Under the pieces are notes generated by a model that worked only from the letters and a program-made list of their open reading frames with translations, was not told the DNA's origin and searched no databases. Both the position numbers and the translations under genes were made by a program. A stretch of 64,000 bases of DNA from Streptomyces sp. HM190 (GTDB taxonomy: Bacteria; Actinomycetota; Actinomycetes; Streptomycetales; Streptomycetaceae), in the NCBI RefSeq assembly GCF_009857135.1, contig NZ_CP047318.1, positions 1,922,001 through 1,986,000 on the forward strand. The letters are read 5' to 3'. How positions within the stretch are numbered: the first letter of the stretch is position 1; each line of letters opens with the position of its first letter. Of this stretch, positions 33,969 through 41,654 are shown in pieces.

Positions 33969-34054
33969 CCGCCACTACCCCCATGACGACCTCTACCCCC
34001 ATGACGACCTCTACCCCCATGACCGGCACGACCCCCATGACCACCACGACGCAC
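33965..34054 (+). repeat. 18-bp in-frame tandem repeat, each copy starting with ATG
   Basis: Copies begin at 33965, 33983, 34001, 34019 and 34037 (last one partial), with the pattern ATGACNNCNNNNACCCCC. Copies 2 and 3 are identical. Each encodes Met-Thr-x-x-Thr-Pro. A degenerate unit precedes them. Copy number changes would keep the frame and change the length of the dapA N-terminus and number of candidate starts. Confidence 0.9.
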
Positions 34055-34939
34055 CGCCCCGCCCCCTTCGGCCGCGCCCTCTGCGCGATGATCACCCCGT
34101 TCACCGCGAGCGGAGCGCTCGACCTCGACGGGGCGCAGCGGCTCGCCGACCGGCTGGTGGCGGAGGGCTGCGAGGGCCTGGTCCTGTCCGGTACGACGGG
34201 TGAGGCGCCGACGACGACGGACGCGGAGAAGGCGGAGCTGATCCGCGCGGTCCGGGCGGCGGTCGGGGACCGGGCCGCGATCGTGGCGGGCGTCGGCACC
34301 TACGACACCCGGCACACCGTGGAACTGGCCCTGGCCGCCGAGAAGGCGGGCGCGGACGGCCTGTTGGCGGTCACCCCGTACTACAGCAGGCCCCCGCAGG
34401 ACGCCGTCGAGGCACACTTCCGTGAACTCGCCGACCGCTGCGGCCTCCCGCTCGCCCTGTACGACATTCCCGGCCGCACGGGCACCCGGATCGAGCCGGC
34501 GACCATGATCCGGCTCGCGGCCCACCCCCGGATCGTGGCGGTGAAGGACTGCGCGTACGACCTGCTCGGCACCCAGAAGGTGCTGGCGGAGACGGAGTTG
34601 GCGTACTACACGGGCTGCGACGAGTACGTCCTGGCGCTGTACGCGCTCGGCGGCGCCGGCTACATCGGCACGGTCGCGGGCGTGGTGCCCCGTCACTTCC
34701 GGTCGATCGTCGACGCGTTCGACGCGGGCGACACCGCGGCGGCGGCGCGCCTGCAGCGGGCGGCGATCCCGCTCACGGAGGCGATGATGGCGTCGGGGCT
34801 GCCCGGCGCCGTCACGGCGAAGGCACTGCTCGGGCGGCTCGGCCTGCCCGCGGGCCCGGTCCGGGCACCGCTGCGGCCCGCCGGCCGGGAGGTGGCCGAC
34901 GGGCTGCTGCGGTCGTACGAGGAACTGACCGCCCCCTGA
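33965..34939 (+). CDS. dapA: 4-hydroxy-tetrahydrodipicolinate synthase
   Basis: 324 aa from the first repeat ATG; about 300 aa from the ATG at 34037, nearer the family norm. It condenses pyruvate with aspartate semialdehyde in lysine/diaminopimelate synthesis. Seen: LVLSGTTGEAPT (the true DapA substrate motif), VTPYYSRPPQ, LYDIPGRTG with catalytic Tyr, and VAVKDCAYD with Schiff-base Lys. It differs from the two other DapA-fold genes here, which lack GTTGE. The dapD gene lies 2.4 kb downstream on the other strand, in the same pathway. The N-terminal MTxxTP repeats are not part of the fold. Confidence 0.88.
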   Translation: MTATTPMTTSTPMTTSTPMTGTTPMTTTTHRPAPFGRALCAMITPFTASGALDLDGAQRLADRLVAEGCEGLVLSGTTGEAPTTTDAEKAELIRAVRAAVGDRAAIVAGVGTYDTRHTVELALAAEKAGADGLLAVTPYYSRPPQDAVEAHFRELADRCGLPLALYDIPGRTGTRIEPATMIRLAAHPRIVAVKDCAYDLLGTQKVLAETELAYYTGCDEYVLALYALGGAGYIGTVAGVVPRHFRSIVDAFDAGDTAAAARLQRAAIPLTEAMMASGLPGAVTAKALLGRLGLPAGPVRAPLRPAGREVADGLLRSYEELTAP

Positions 34940-34958
34940 GGCGCGCCCCGGCGGTCAG
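34927..34958. terminator. Hairpin across the convergent dapA and propeller-protein stops
   Basis: TGACCGCC and GGCGGTCA pair around a GC-rich 16-nt loop, overlapping both stop codons. Confidence 0.45.
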
Positions 34959-36178
34959 CGGGTGGCGAAGACCGGGGTCCAGCGTCCGGCGGCACCGTCG
35001 TTGCCCTTGCGGGCGCCGCTGAGCGGGAGCGTCCTGTCGCTGCCGATGGTGACGAGCACCAGGGCGTTGTGGAACTCGTTGTCCCCGGGCGTGATGTCCC
35101 ACGCGATGAGCCGCTTGTTGTCGACCCAGGCGAGCAGTTGCTGTCCGCGCACCTTGTGGAGGTGCTTGCCGGTGCGGGGGTCGAGGATCCACGAGGCGGT
35201 GGTCCTGGCGTCGCCCGCGAAGTCGCCGGCCGCGAGCCTGCCGTCCGGGGAGAGCCGCGCGTCCACCGACCAGTGCAAATACCTCTCGTCCGGCGGCGTG
35301 GGGACCTTCCTGCCCTTGAGGTCGTAGAACTGCTGGTGCGGTTCCATGGTGAGCCCGGTGTACACCGACGTGCCGTCTCCGCTGAAGGCGAAGTCCTGGC
35401 GGGCGTTGACGATCCCCTGCCGGTCCTCGGAGACGACCTTGCGCCAGTCGGCCTTCCCTGAGCCGACGTCCACGACGGAGAACCCGGTCCGGTGGGACGT
35501 CGTATGGTCGGGTTCGTAGTCGTTCTTCTTGCCGTCACCGTTGGAGTCGTAGTCCTGCCTGGTCAGCAGGTCGGGGTTCGCGTTGTACGTGGTCGCGACG
35601 AGCTTGCCGCCGTCGGACGAGAACGCGACGCCCGCGACGCCCCGCTCGACCGGGATCCAGCGGTCCACCTCGCCGGTGAGCAGGTCGAGCAGCCCGATCC
35701 GCTTGACCGGCAGGTCCCGCTCCAGGACGGCGGCGGTCCGCATGCCGGGGGCGACCGAGACCATGGACCAGCGGTCGTCCTCCACGTACTTGCCGGTCCG
35801 CTGGTCGAGGATCCGGTACGTGCGCTGCCGGACCGCGGTGTCCTTCGACGTCCTGACGGTGGAGTACGTGAAGTACGCGGCCAGCGCCACGTCCCCGGCG
35901 GCGATCAGGTCGCGCGGCGGCGACTGGTCGGGGTGGGCGATGATGTCGCTCTTGTTCATCTCGCTGGCGAGCCGCACCTCGTCCTTGCCGGTCTCCAGCA
36001 ACGGCACGGCGACCGCGAGGGCGACCACGGCGGCGGTCGTCGCGGCGACGGTGGCGATCCTGCGGGTGCGGCGCCGGCGCCGCACGTCCAGCACACGGTC
36101 GGCGAAGCCGGGGGCCAGGGGCGGTTGTTCGGCGGCCTGCTCCCGCAGGGAGTCGCGTACCAGTTCGTCGACGTTCAT
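34955..36178 (-). CDS. Membrane-anchored beta-propeller partner of an ECF sigma factor
   Basis: 407 aa, coupled to the sigma gene (ATGA 36175-36178). A short cytoplasmic N-terminus (MNVDELVRDSLREQA) resembling anti-sigma domains leads to one membrane span (IATVAATTAAVVALAVAVPL). An external TolB/WD40-like propeller with repeated SSDGGKLVA, SGDGTSVYTG and SPDGRLAAG blades follows. Position and architecture suggest it regulates or is read out by the sigma factor, but no zinc anti-sigma motif (HxxxCxxC) is present. Confidence 0.75.
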   Translation of the reverse strand: MNVDELVRDSLREQAAEQPPLAPGFADRVLDVRRRRRTRRIATVAATTAAVVALAVAVPLLETGKDEVRLASEMNKSDIIAHPDQSPPRDLIAAGDVALAAYFTYSTVRTSKDTAVRQRTYRILDQRTGKYVEDDRWSMVSVAPGMRTAAVLERDLPVKRIGLLDLLTGEVDRWIPVERGVAGVAFSSDGGKLVATTYNANPDLLTRQDYDSNGDGKKNDYEPDHTTSHRTGFSVVDVGSGKADWRKVVSEDRQGIVNARQDFAFSGDGTSVYTGLTMEPHQQFYDLKGRKVPTPPDERYLHWSVDARLSPDGRLAAGDFAGDARTTASWILDPRTGKHLHKVRGQQLLAWVDNKRLIAWDITPGDNEFHNALVLVTIGSDRTLPLSGARKGNDGAAGRWTPVFATR

Positions 36179-36729
36179 GGACGCACCTCCACGGGCGAGA
36201 AGTCACGGGAAGGCAGCTGCTCTGCCGGGGCCTGGCCGAGACCGGCCAGTTCGGGCGCGAGTTCCCGCAGCCGGGCGAGGGAGCGGTGGGTGGTGGAGCG
36301 GACCGTCCCGACGGAGCAGCCGAGGATGCGGGCCACGTCGGCCTCGGGCAGGTCCTCGAAGTAGCGCAGCACGAGCATGGCCCGCTGCCGTGCGGTCAGC
36401 CGGGCGAGCGCGCCGCGCATCACCAGCCGCAGCTCCACTCCGGCCGCCCCGTCGGCGGCGCCGCTCTCGGGCAGCTCGGCGACGGTGACCTCCCGGCGGC
36501 GCCATTTCAGCCGCCAGCGGCTGATCTGCTGCCGGTACAGGATCTGCCGCACGTACGCCTCGGGTTCGTCGATCCGCTGCCAGCGGCCGGCCGCCTTGAT
36601 GAGCGCGTTCTGCAGCAGGTCCTCGGCGGCGTGCCGGTCGCCGCCGCTGAGCAGGACGGCGGTCTTCAGCAGTACCGACGACCGCCCGGCCACGAACGCG
36701 CGGAAACTCTCCTGACCTGCGGCATCCAT
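36175..36729 (-). CDS. SigE-family ECF RNA polymerase sigma factor
   Basis: 184 aa. Region 2 includes FRAFVAGRSSVLLKTAVLLS and AAEDLLQNALIKAAGRW; region 4 includes LTARQRAMLVLRYFEDLPEA and ILGCSVGTVRSTTHRSLARL. It belongs to the actinobacterial SigE-type (TIGR02983-like) group. ATG 36729 matches the family start. It is first of the two-gene operon; its regulon cannot be inferred. Confidence 0.9.
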   Translation of the reverse strand: MDAAGQESFRAFVAGRSSVLLKTAVLLSGGDRHAAEDLLQNALIKAAGRWQRIDEPEAYVRQILYRQQISRWRLKWRRREVTVAELPESGAADGAAGVELRLVMRGALARLTARQRAMLVLRYFEDLPEADVARILGCSVGTVRSTTHRSLARLRELAPELAGLGQAPAEQLPSRDFSPVEVRP

Positions 36730-36837
36730 CGTCACCTTCTCTTCCCCGGCGGGCCCTGTGTCCCGCCCCTGTGCTCTGTGTGACGCGTGGATCCGCCCCC
36801 CGCTATGCCGATGCGCCGAAAGAAGTTCCCGGACGAG

Positions 36838-36881
36838 GGCCGGGGCCCGCACGGCGCGCGAACGCGGTGCGGGCCCCGGCC
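36838..36881 (-). terminator. Terminator of the small secreted protein gene
   Basis: Perfect 15-bp stem GGCCGGGGCCCGCAC with its complement and a 14-nt loop, 21 bp after the stop at 36902. Confidence 0.8.
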
Positions 36882-36901
36882 TTCCGGTGGGGGCGGCGGA
36901 C

Positions 36902-37126
36902 TCAGCTCCAGCGGTAGCCGTCGCCGAACAGCAGGGTGTGCTCCAGCACGTCCTCCATCGGGTCGTCGACCTGGCCGACGTTGACGAGCCCGATGCGGGG
37001 GCCGTTGTGCGAGGCCCTGTTGGTCTCGTCGGCGTGCGCGACACCGGCGGGCAGCCCGCACACCATGGCCGCGCCGACCACCCCGGTCAGTACTCGTGCC
37101 ACGGTCCTCGCCCGGTCGATCCTCAT
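36902..37126 (-). CDS. Small secreted protein of unknown function
   Basis: 74 aa. The signal peptide MRIDRARTVARVLTGVVGAA ends near AHA-DE and leaves a mature peptide of about 41 residues (NRASHNGPRIGLVNVGQVDD, then a tail ending YRWS). No cysteines in the mature part and no known motif. Monocistronic with its own terminator. It looks like other small exported Streptomyces proteins of unknown role. Confidence 0.7.
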   Translation of the reverse strand: MRIDRARTVARVLTGVVGAAMVCGLPAGVAHADETNRASHNGPRIGLVNVGQVDDPMEDVLEHTLLFGDGYRWS

Positions 37127-37260
37127 CTGTCCGGCTCCTCATCTCGTCGGTTCGGCCGCTGATAGGACTGTGCGTCCCACCGGTTCATCTGCCGCCCCCA
37201 CCGGAAGGTCACGCCGATCAACCCGTACGAGATCGTCCGGGTCGAACCGCAGCACGAACG

Positions 37261-37305
37261 CAGAGCGCCCTCCCGACCGGCCTCGGGCCGGGGAAGGGCG
37301 CTCTG
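37261..37305 (-). terminator. Terminator of dapD
   Basis: CAGAGCGCCC pairs perfectly with GGGCGCTCTG, with an inner CCGGC/GCCGG stem on top. It lies 32 bp past the dapD stop. Confidence 0.85.
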
Positions 37306-37336
37306 CGGACGGCCGACGCCGACCAGCCGCCGATGA

Positions 37337-38326
37337 TCAGTTGTGGCTGTGCAGGATCTCGTTCAGGCCGCCCCAGACCGCGTTGTTCGGGCGGGCCTCG
37401 ACCGTTCCGGTGACCGAGTTGCGGCGGAAGAGGATGTTCGAGGCGCCGGAGAGCTCGCGGGCTTTGACGACCTGGCCGTCGGGCATCGTGACGCGGGTGC
37501 CCGCGGTGACGTACAGGCCCGCCTCCACCACGCACTCGTCGCCGAGGGCGATGCCGACGCCCGCCTCGGCGCCGACCAGGCAGCGCTCGCCGATGGAGAT
37601 GATGACGTTGCCGCCGCCGGACAGCGTGCCCATCGTGGAGGCACCGCCGCCGATGTCGGAGCCGTCGCCGACGACGACGCCGGCGGAGATACGGCCCTCG
37701 ACCATCGACGTGCCGAGGGTGCCGGCGTTGAAGTTGACGAAGCCCTCGTGCATGACCGTGGTGCCCTCGGCGAGGTGCGCGCCCAGCCGGACCCGGTCGG
37801 CGTCGGCGATACGGACGCCCTTGGGGGCCACGTAGTCCGTCATCCGCGGGAACTTGTCGACGGAGGTGACCTGGAGGTGCAGGCCCTCGACGCGGGCGTT
37901 GAGGCGGACCTTCTCCAGGTCGTCGACGGCGACCGGGCCGAGCGAGGTCCAGGCGACGTTGGCGAGGAGGCCGAAGATGCCGTCGAGGCTCTGGCCGTGC
38001 GGCTTCACCAGGCGGTGGGAGAGCAGGTGGAGACGCAGGTAGGCGTCGTGCGTGTCGACCGGCTTCTCGTCGAGCGAGGAGATGACCGTACGGACCGCGA
38101 CGACCTCGACGCCGCGGCGGGTGTCCTGACCGATCGCCGCCGTCGCGCCGCTGCCCAGCAGTTCGGCCGCCCGCTCGGCGTCGAGCCGCTCGGTGCCGGA
38201 CGGGCCCGGCTCGGCGGCGAGCTCGGGCGCGGGGTACCAGGTGTCGAGAACAGTGCCGTCCGCGGCGATCGTGGCGAGGCCGGCGGCCACGGCGCCGGTG
38301 GTGCGAGGAGCAGTCGTGTCGGTCAT
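37337..38326 (-). CDS. dapD: Tetrahydrodipicolinate N-succinyltransferase
   Basis: 329 aa. A left-handed beta-helix transferase that uses succinyl-CoA in the diaminopimelate pathway. The actinobacterial-type DapD is recognised by [20 protein letters not shown], the hexapeptide repeats [20 protein letters not shown] and [20 protein letters not shown], and [17 protein letters not shown]. Monocistronic with its own terminator. It supplies the lysine/peptidoglycan pathway together with dapA. Confidence 0.92.
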   Translation of the reverse strand: MTDTTAPRTTGAVAAGLATIAADGTVLDTWYPAPELAAEPGPSGTERLDAERAAELLGSGATAAIGQDTRRGVEVVAVRTVISSLDEKPVDTHDAYLRLHLLSHRLVKPHGQSLDGIFGLLANVAWTSLGPVAVDDLEKVRLNARVEGLHLQVTSVDKFPRMTDYVAPKGVRIADADRVRLGAHLAEGTTVMHEGFVNFNAGTLGTSMVEGRISAGVVVGDGSDIGGGASTMGTLSGGGNVIISIGERCLVGAEAGVGIALGDECVVEAGLYVTAGTRVTMPDGQVVKARELSGASNILFRRNSVTGTVEARPNNAVWGGLNEILHSHN

Positions 38327-38374
38327 GAGGGAAACCTAACCGCCCGGGGGCGGCCCAGGCCAACCCGCCCCACG

Positions 38375-38432
38375 GCCGTCTCAGGAGCCGGGCAGCCCTC
38401 CGGCACACAGCCGTCTCAGGAGCCGGGCAGCC
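38375..38432 (+). repeat. 35-bp-period tandem repeat
   Basis: A 23-bp block, GCCGTCTCAGGAGCCGGGCA plus GCC, occurs at 38375-38397 and 38410-38432. It lies in the 350-bp gene-free stretch between dapD and the TetR gene, where I find no convincing reading frame. Confidence 0.7.
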
Positions 38433-38676
38433 TCCGGAGCGGCAGACGGCCGGGCACCCGGCGGCGTCCGGCCGGGAGGGAACAGCATCGCCGCGCGGGC
38501 GGACAGCGCGGAGAGGACAACCGTGCCAGCCGCCGGACCGGCCCGGACAGCAACCACCGCGCGCACGGCGTCGCCGCCCCACCCGGACAGGTCCCACCGG
38601 GCACCCCACCGGCGCACCCCCGACGGTGGAACCGCGCCGCCCAGCCTCCCACCCTCCCGCCCGGCCGCCCTCCCGC

Positions 38677-39213
38677 TCAGCCGATCACCCGCGCCAGCAT
38701 CTCCCTCGCGTACGCCTCGTCGTACGGCGCCCCCGTCAGCAGCGCCTGGAGGCAGATCCCGTCGATCAGGGCGACCAGGGCCCGCGCGGTCGCCGGATCC
38801 GTGCGCAGGGCGAGGCAGTCGGCGAAGCCCTCCGCCCACTCCGCGGCGACGGGGCGGAGGGCGGGGCGACGCAGGGCGGCCAGGTAGAGCTCGTACTCGA
38901 CCTCCAGGCCCGAACGGTCGCCGGCCAGCCATTCGCCGCCGAGCGCGGCGAGTTCGGCGGCCAGGTCGGCCTCCGGGTCCTGGAGGGCGCCGCGGGCCAG
39001 GACCGTGCGCGCGTACCCCGCGTTGGCCTGCCGCAGCGCCGCGACCATGAGATCGTCGAGGGTCTTGAAGTGGTACGTCGTGGAGCCGAGCGGTACGTCC
39101 GCCTCGGCGGCCACGCTCCGGTGGCTCAGCCCGGCGATGCCCTTCTCCCCCACGACGCGGATCGCCGCGTCGATGATCCGCTGCCGCCGCTCGGGGTCGT
39201 AGCGCCGGGCCAT
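38677..39213 (-). CDS. TetR/AcrR-family regulator of the SMR pump
   Basis: 178 aa. The helix-turn-helix (about 10-55) shows IIDAAIRVVGEKGIAGLSHR and PLGSTTYHFKTLDDLM. The remaining helices form the ligand domain. The ATG shares one base with the SMR stop (TGATG), so pump and repressor are made together; tandem operators lie at the promoter. Confidence 0.9.
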   Translation of the reverse strand: MARRYDPERRQRIIDAAIRVVGEKGIAGLSHRSVAAEADVPLGSTTYHFKTLDDLMVAALRQANAGYARTVLARGALQDPEADLAAELAALGGEWLAGDRSGLEVEYELYLAALRRPALRPVAAEWAEGFADCLALRTDPATARALVALIDGICLQALLTGAPYDEAYAREMLARVIG

Positions 39214-39533
39214 CAGTGGGCGCCTCCCAGGTTGAGGACGACGACCCCCGCCACGATCAGCGCGATCCCGGCGGCCTTGGCCGGGCTCATTCCCTCCCCG
39301 AACAGAACGAGGCCGAGCGCGGCCACGCTGGCGGTGCCGACGCCGGCCCAGATGGCGTACGCGGTGCCGATCGACATCGACTTGAGCGCCTGGGCGAGCA
39401 GCCCGAAGGAGATCAGGTAGCCGATCACGGTGATCAGCGACGGACCCACCCGGCTGAAGCCCACGCTGTACTTCATCGCGGTGGTGGCGACGACCTCGGC
39501 GGCGATGGCGAAGCCGAGCAGCACGTATCCCAT
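39213..39533 (-). CDS. Small multidrug resistance (SMR/EmrE-type) efflux protein
   Basis: 106 aa, four membrane spans. MGYVLLGFAIAAEVVATTAM holds the essential Glu14 (AAEV), and the middle is AYAIWAGVGTASVAALGLVLF interrupted only by normal SMR positions. It exports lipophilic cations by proton antiport as an antiparallel dimer. The start at 39533 gives exact SMR length. Confidence 0.92.
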   Translation of the reverse strand: MGYVLLGFAIAAEVVATTAMKYSVGFSRVGPSLITVIGYLISFGLLAQALKSMSIGTAYAIWAGVGTASVAALGLVLFGEGMSPAKAAGIALIVAGVVVLNLGGAH

Positions 39534-39569
39534 GCGTACCAGCGTACACATGATGCGTACGGGCGTACA
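39532..39569. promoter_or_regulatory. Tandem TetR-type operators overlapping the SMR start
   Basis: Two copies of ATGCGTACNNGCGTACA (39532-39548 and 39553-39569), 15 of 17 identical, with a 21-bp period (two helical turns). Each contains inverted CGTAC-type half sites, four in all. Confidence 0.7.
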
Positions 39570-39687
39570 TATCGAGGTCGGCACGGAGCCGGGGGGTCGG
39601 CACGGGTGCCCCCGTCCGTCCCCGATCGGGCGCACCCGCGCGGAATTGTCTCCCCAAGAGGCCGCCGTTTCGGGGCCGTTCCGTTAT

Positions 39688-39699
39688 GGAAGCGCTCTC
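39688..39699. promoter_or_regulatory. Weak LacI-like site upstream of the AbfB-domain gene
   Basis: GGAAGCGCTCTC resembles the site at 6786 but with two mismatched pairs. It lies in the 329-bp gap 39534-39862, which otherwise holds only the SMR operators and an AT-richer promoter-like stretch (39730-39790). Confidence 0.3.
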
Positions 39700-39862
39700 C
39701 GAAAGGGCTCCCCGGACCCCCCTTGGTCCACTACTGTTTCAACGGTCAATCTCCTGATTGTGTGACGACCGCAAGTGTTCGCACACACCGTTGACACGTA
39801 CCACCTCCCCTGACCCGCATGACGAATTCGCGTCCGCCTGTGCGACGCCGAGGGAACCGCGC

Positions 39863-40774
39863 ATGCCGCCAACGAAGCCCGGACCTGATCCGGACCAGAA
39901 CACCCCCAACCTCCCGGTGCTGAGATCCGCGAAGGTGTGGGAGACCGGTGTCGCCCCCGACGACACGCGAATACCGGGCACCCGCCGTCTCTGGCTGGCC
40001 GGAGCGCTCGCCCTGGCCGTCGTGTCGTCGTGCGTGACCGCGATCGCCCTTCAGGACTCCGGTTCTGACGACACGTCACAGACCCGCACCGACCGCACCA
40101 CGCTGGCCGACGACCCGATCGCCCCGCTCTCCCTCCCCCCGGCGTCGCCGACCACGGCGCCCGACGGGAAGAGCGGGCTGTCCGAGCCGCAGGGCGCCAA
40201 GGAGGGCACCAGGGGCGAGGGCAAGGGCAAGGACGCCTCCGGCTCCGAGGACTCGGGATCGGACGAGAAGCAGCAGGGCGGCGCGAAGCCGGACCCCGAG
40301 CCCTCCACGTCGTCGTCGCCCGGGAAGAAGCCGCCGTCGACGTCCGTGAACCGGAAGTCCGTACAGGCCGTCAACTACCCCGACCGGTACTGGCACGCGA
40401 GCGGTGGTGTCATCCGCCTCGACCCGGTGGGCACCTACAGCGGGAGCGAGACGCGCGAGGACTCCACCTTCAAGGTGGTCTCCGGCCTCGCCCGGTCCGA
40501 CTGCTACTCCTTCCGCATGGCGGACGGACGGTACGTCAGGCACCAGAACTTCCGGCTCCGGGTCGGCGACGACGACGGCTCGAACCTGTTCAAGCAGGAC
40601 GCGACCTTCTGCGCGGTGCGGTCGCAGTACTCGGACGCCGTGATGCTCCAGTCGGTGAACTACCCCGACCGCGTGCTGCGCCACCGGAACTTCGAGCTGG
40701 TCCTGGACCCGTACGGCTACAACAGCGGCAACCGGCAGGACTTCCTCTTCCGCCTGGTGAAGGGCCTCGACTGA
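39863..40774 (+). CDS. Membrane-anchored AbfB (arabinose-binding) domain protein
   Basis: 303 aa. About 35 cytoplasmic residues lead to one membrane span (LWLAGALALAVVSSCVTAIA), a long Ser/Pro/Lys/Asp external linker (about 65-155), and a C-terminal beta-trefoil AbfB domain (SVQAVNYPDRYWHASGGVIR, DGRYVRHQNFRLRV, LQSVNYPDRVLRHRNFELV). AbfB normally binds arabinofuranose side chains of xylan. No catalytic domain is present, so it may tether the cell to plant polysaccharide or bind its own arabinogalactan-like polymer. ATG 39863 has GAGGGAA at 6 bp; an upstream open extension to 39758 is not supported. Confidence 0.8.
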   Translation: MPPTKPGPDPDQNTPNLPVLRSAKVWETGVAPDDTRIPGTRRLWLAGALALAVVSSCVTAIALQDSGSDDTSQTRTDRTTLADDPIAPLSLPPASPTTAPDGKSGLSEPQGAKEGTRGEGKGKDASGSEDSGSDEKQQGGAKPDPEPSTSSSPGKKPPSTSVNRKSVQAVNYPDRYWHASGGVIRLDPVGTYSGSETREDSTFKVVSGLARSDCYSFRMADGRYVRHQNFRLRVGDDDGSNLFKQDATFCAVRSQYSDAVMLQSVNYPDRVLRHRNFELVLDPYGYNSGNRQDFLFRLVKGLD

Positions 40775-40789
40775 CGGCACGGCACCCGG

Positions 40790-40836
40790 ACATGGGTGTG
40801 GCCCCCGGCGACTTTCGCCGGGGGCCACACCCATGT
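40790..40836. terminator. Very strong bidirectional terminator
   Basis: A perfect 20-bp stem (left arm 40790-40809, right arm 40817-40836) with loop GACTTTC, between the convergent AbfB and suf-operon ends. Confidence 0.93.
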
Positions 40837-40844
40837 GGTCCGTC

Positions 40845-41177
40845 TCAGACGTTGAACCCGAGCGCCCGAAGCTGCTCGCGGCCGTCGTCCGTGATCTTGT
40901 CCGGGCCCCACGGGGGCATCCAGACCCAGTTGATGCGCAGCTCGTTGACGAGACCGTCCGTGGCGGACTTGGCCTGGTCCTCGATGACATCGGTCAGCGG
41001 GCAGGCCGCCGAGGTCAGGGTCATGTCGATCGTCGCGATGTTCGCGTCGTCGATGTGGATGCCGTAGATCAGGCCCAGGTTGACGACGTCGATGCCCAGT
41101 TCGGGGTCGACGACGTCGTACAGGGCCTCGCGGATCTCCTCCTCGGAGGCCGGCTTCATCTCCACGGTGTCGCTCAT
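40845..41177 (-). CDS. sufT: SufT-like (DUF59/MIP18) iron-sulfur assembly protein
   Basis: 110 aa. The DUF59 fold is shown by LYDVVDPELGIDVVNLGLIY, then TLTSAACPLTDVIEDQ with the reactive Cys. It is the last gene of the suf operon, coupled to sufU by ATGA. It is thought to help deliver Fe-S clusters to targets. Confidence 0.9.
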   Translation of the reverse strand: MSDTVEMKPASEEEIREALYDVVDPELGIDVVNLGLIYGIHIDDANIATIDMTLTSAACPLTDVIEDQAKSATDGLVNELRINWVWMPPWGPDKITDDGREQLRALGFNV

Positions 41178-41638
41178 GCCGTCTTCCTTTCGGCGTCGGC
41201 GCCCAGCGCCTGGGCCGTCGCGTCCTTCCACGCCATCCAGCTCAGGAGGGCGCACTTGACCCGGGCCGGGTACTTGGAGACCCCGGCGAACGCGACCGCG
41301 TCCTCCAGGACCTCCTCCATCGCGTCGTCCGGCTCGATCCTCCCCTTGGACTGCATGAGCTCCAGGAAGGTCTCCTGGATCCGCTGCGCGTCCCGCAGCT
41401 CCTTGCCGACGAGGAGGTCGTTCAGCACGGAGGCGCTGGCCTGGCTGATCGAGCAGCCCTGGCCCTCGTACGAGACGTCCTCGATGGTCGTGCCGTCGTA
41501 CTTCACGCGCAGGGTGATCTCGTCGCCGCACGTGGGGTTCACGTGGTGCACCTCGGCGTCGCCATCCCGCAAGCCCCGCCCGTGCGGGTTCTTGTAGTGG
41601 TCCAGGATGACTTCCTGGTACATCGAGTCCAGCTTCAT
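41174..41638 (-). CDS. sufU: SufU, sulfur-transfer/scaffold protein
   Basis: 154 aa. The three conserved cysteines are in NPTCGDEI, GQGCSIS and RVKCALLSW, with the Asp of TCGD as zinc ligand. SufU takes persulfide from SufS. It is followed by the coupled sufT-like gene and preceded by sufS with a 16-bp gap. Confidence 0.95.
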   Translation of the reverse strand: MKLDSMYQEVILDHYKNPHGRGLRDGDAEVHHVNPTCGDEITLRVKYDGTTIEDVSYEGQGCSISQASASVLNDLLVGKELRDAQRIQETFLELMQSKGRIEPDDAMEEVLEDAVAFAGVSKYPARVKCALLSWMAWKDATAQALGADAERKTA

Positions 41639-41654
41639 GCGATCGCTCGTCCCA

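Noticed and set aside
38381..38676. C-terminal coding extension or small gene after the TetR gene
   Set aside because: The open frame is Arg/Gly/Pro-rich, contains the 35-bp repeat and shows no recognisable motif.
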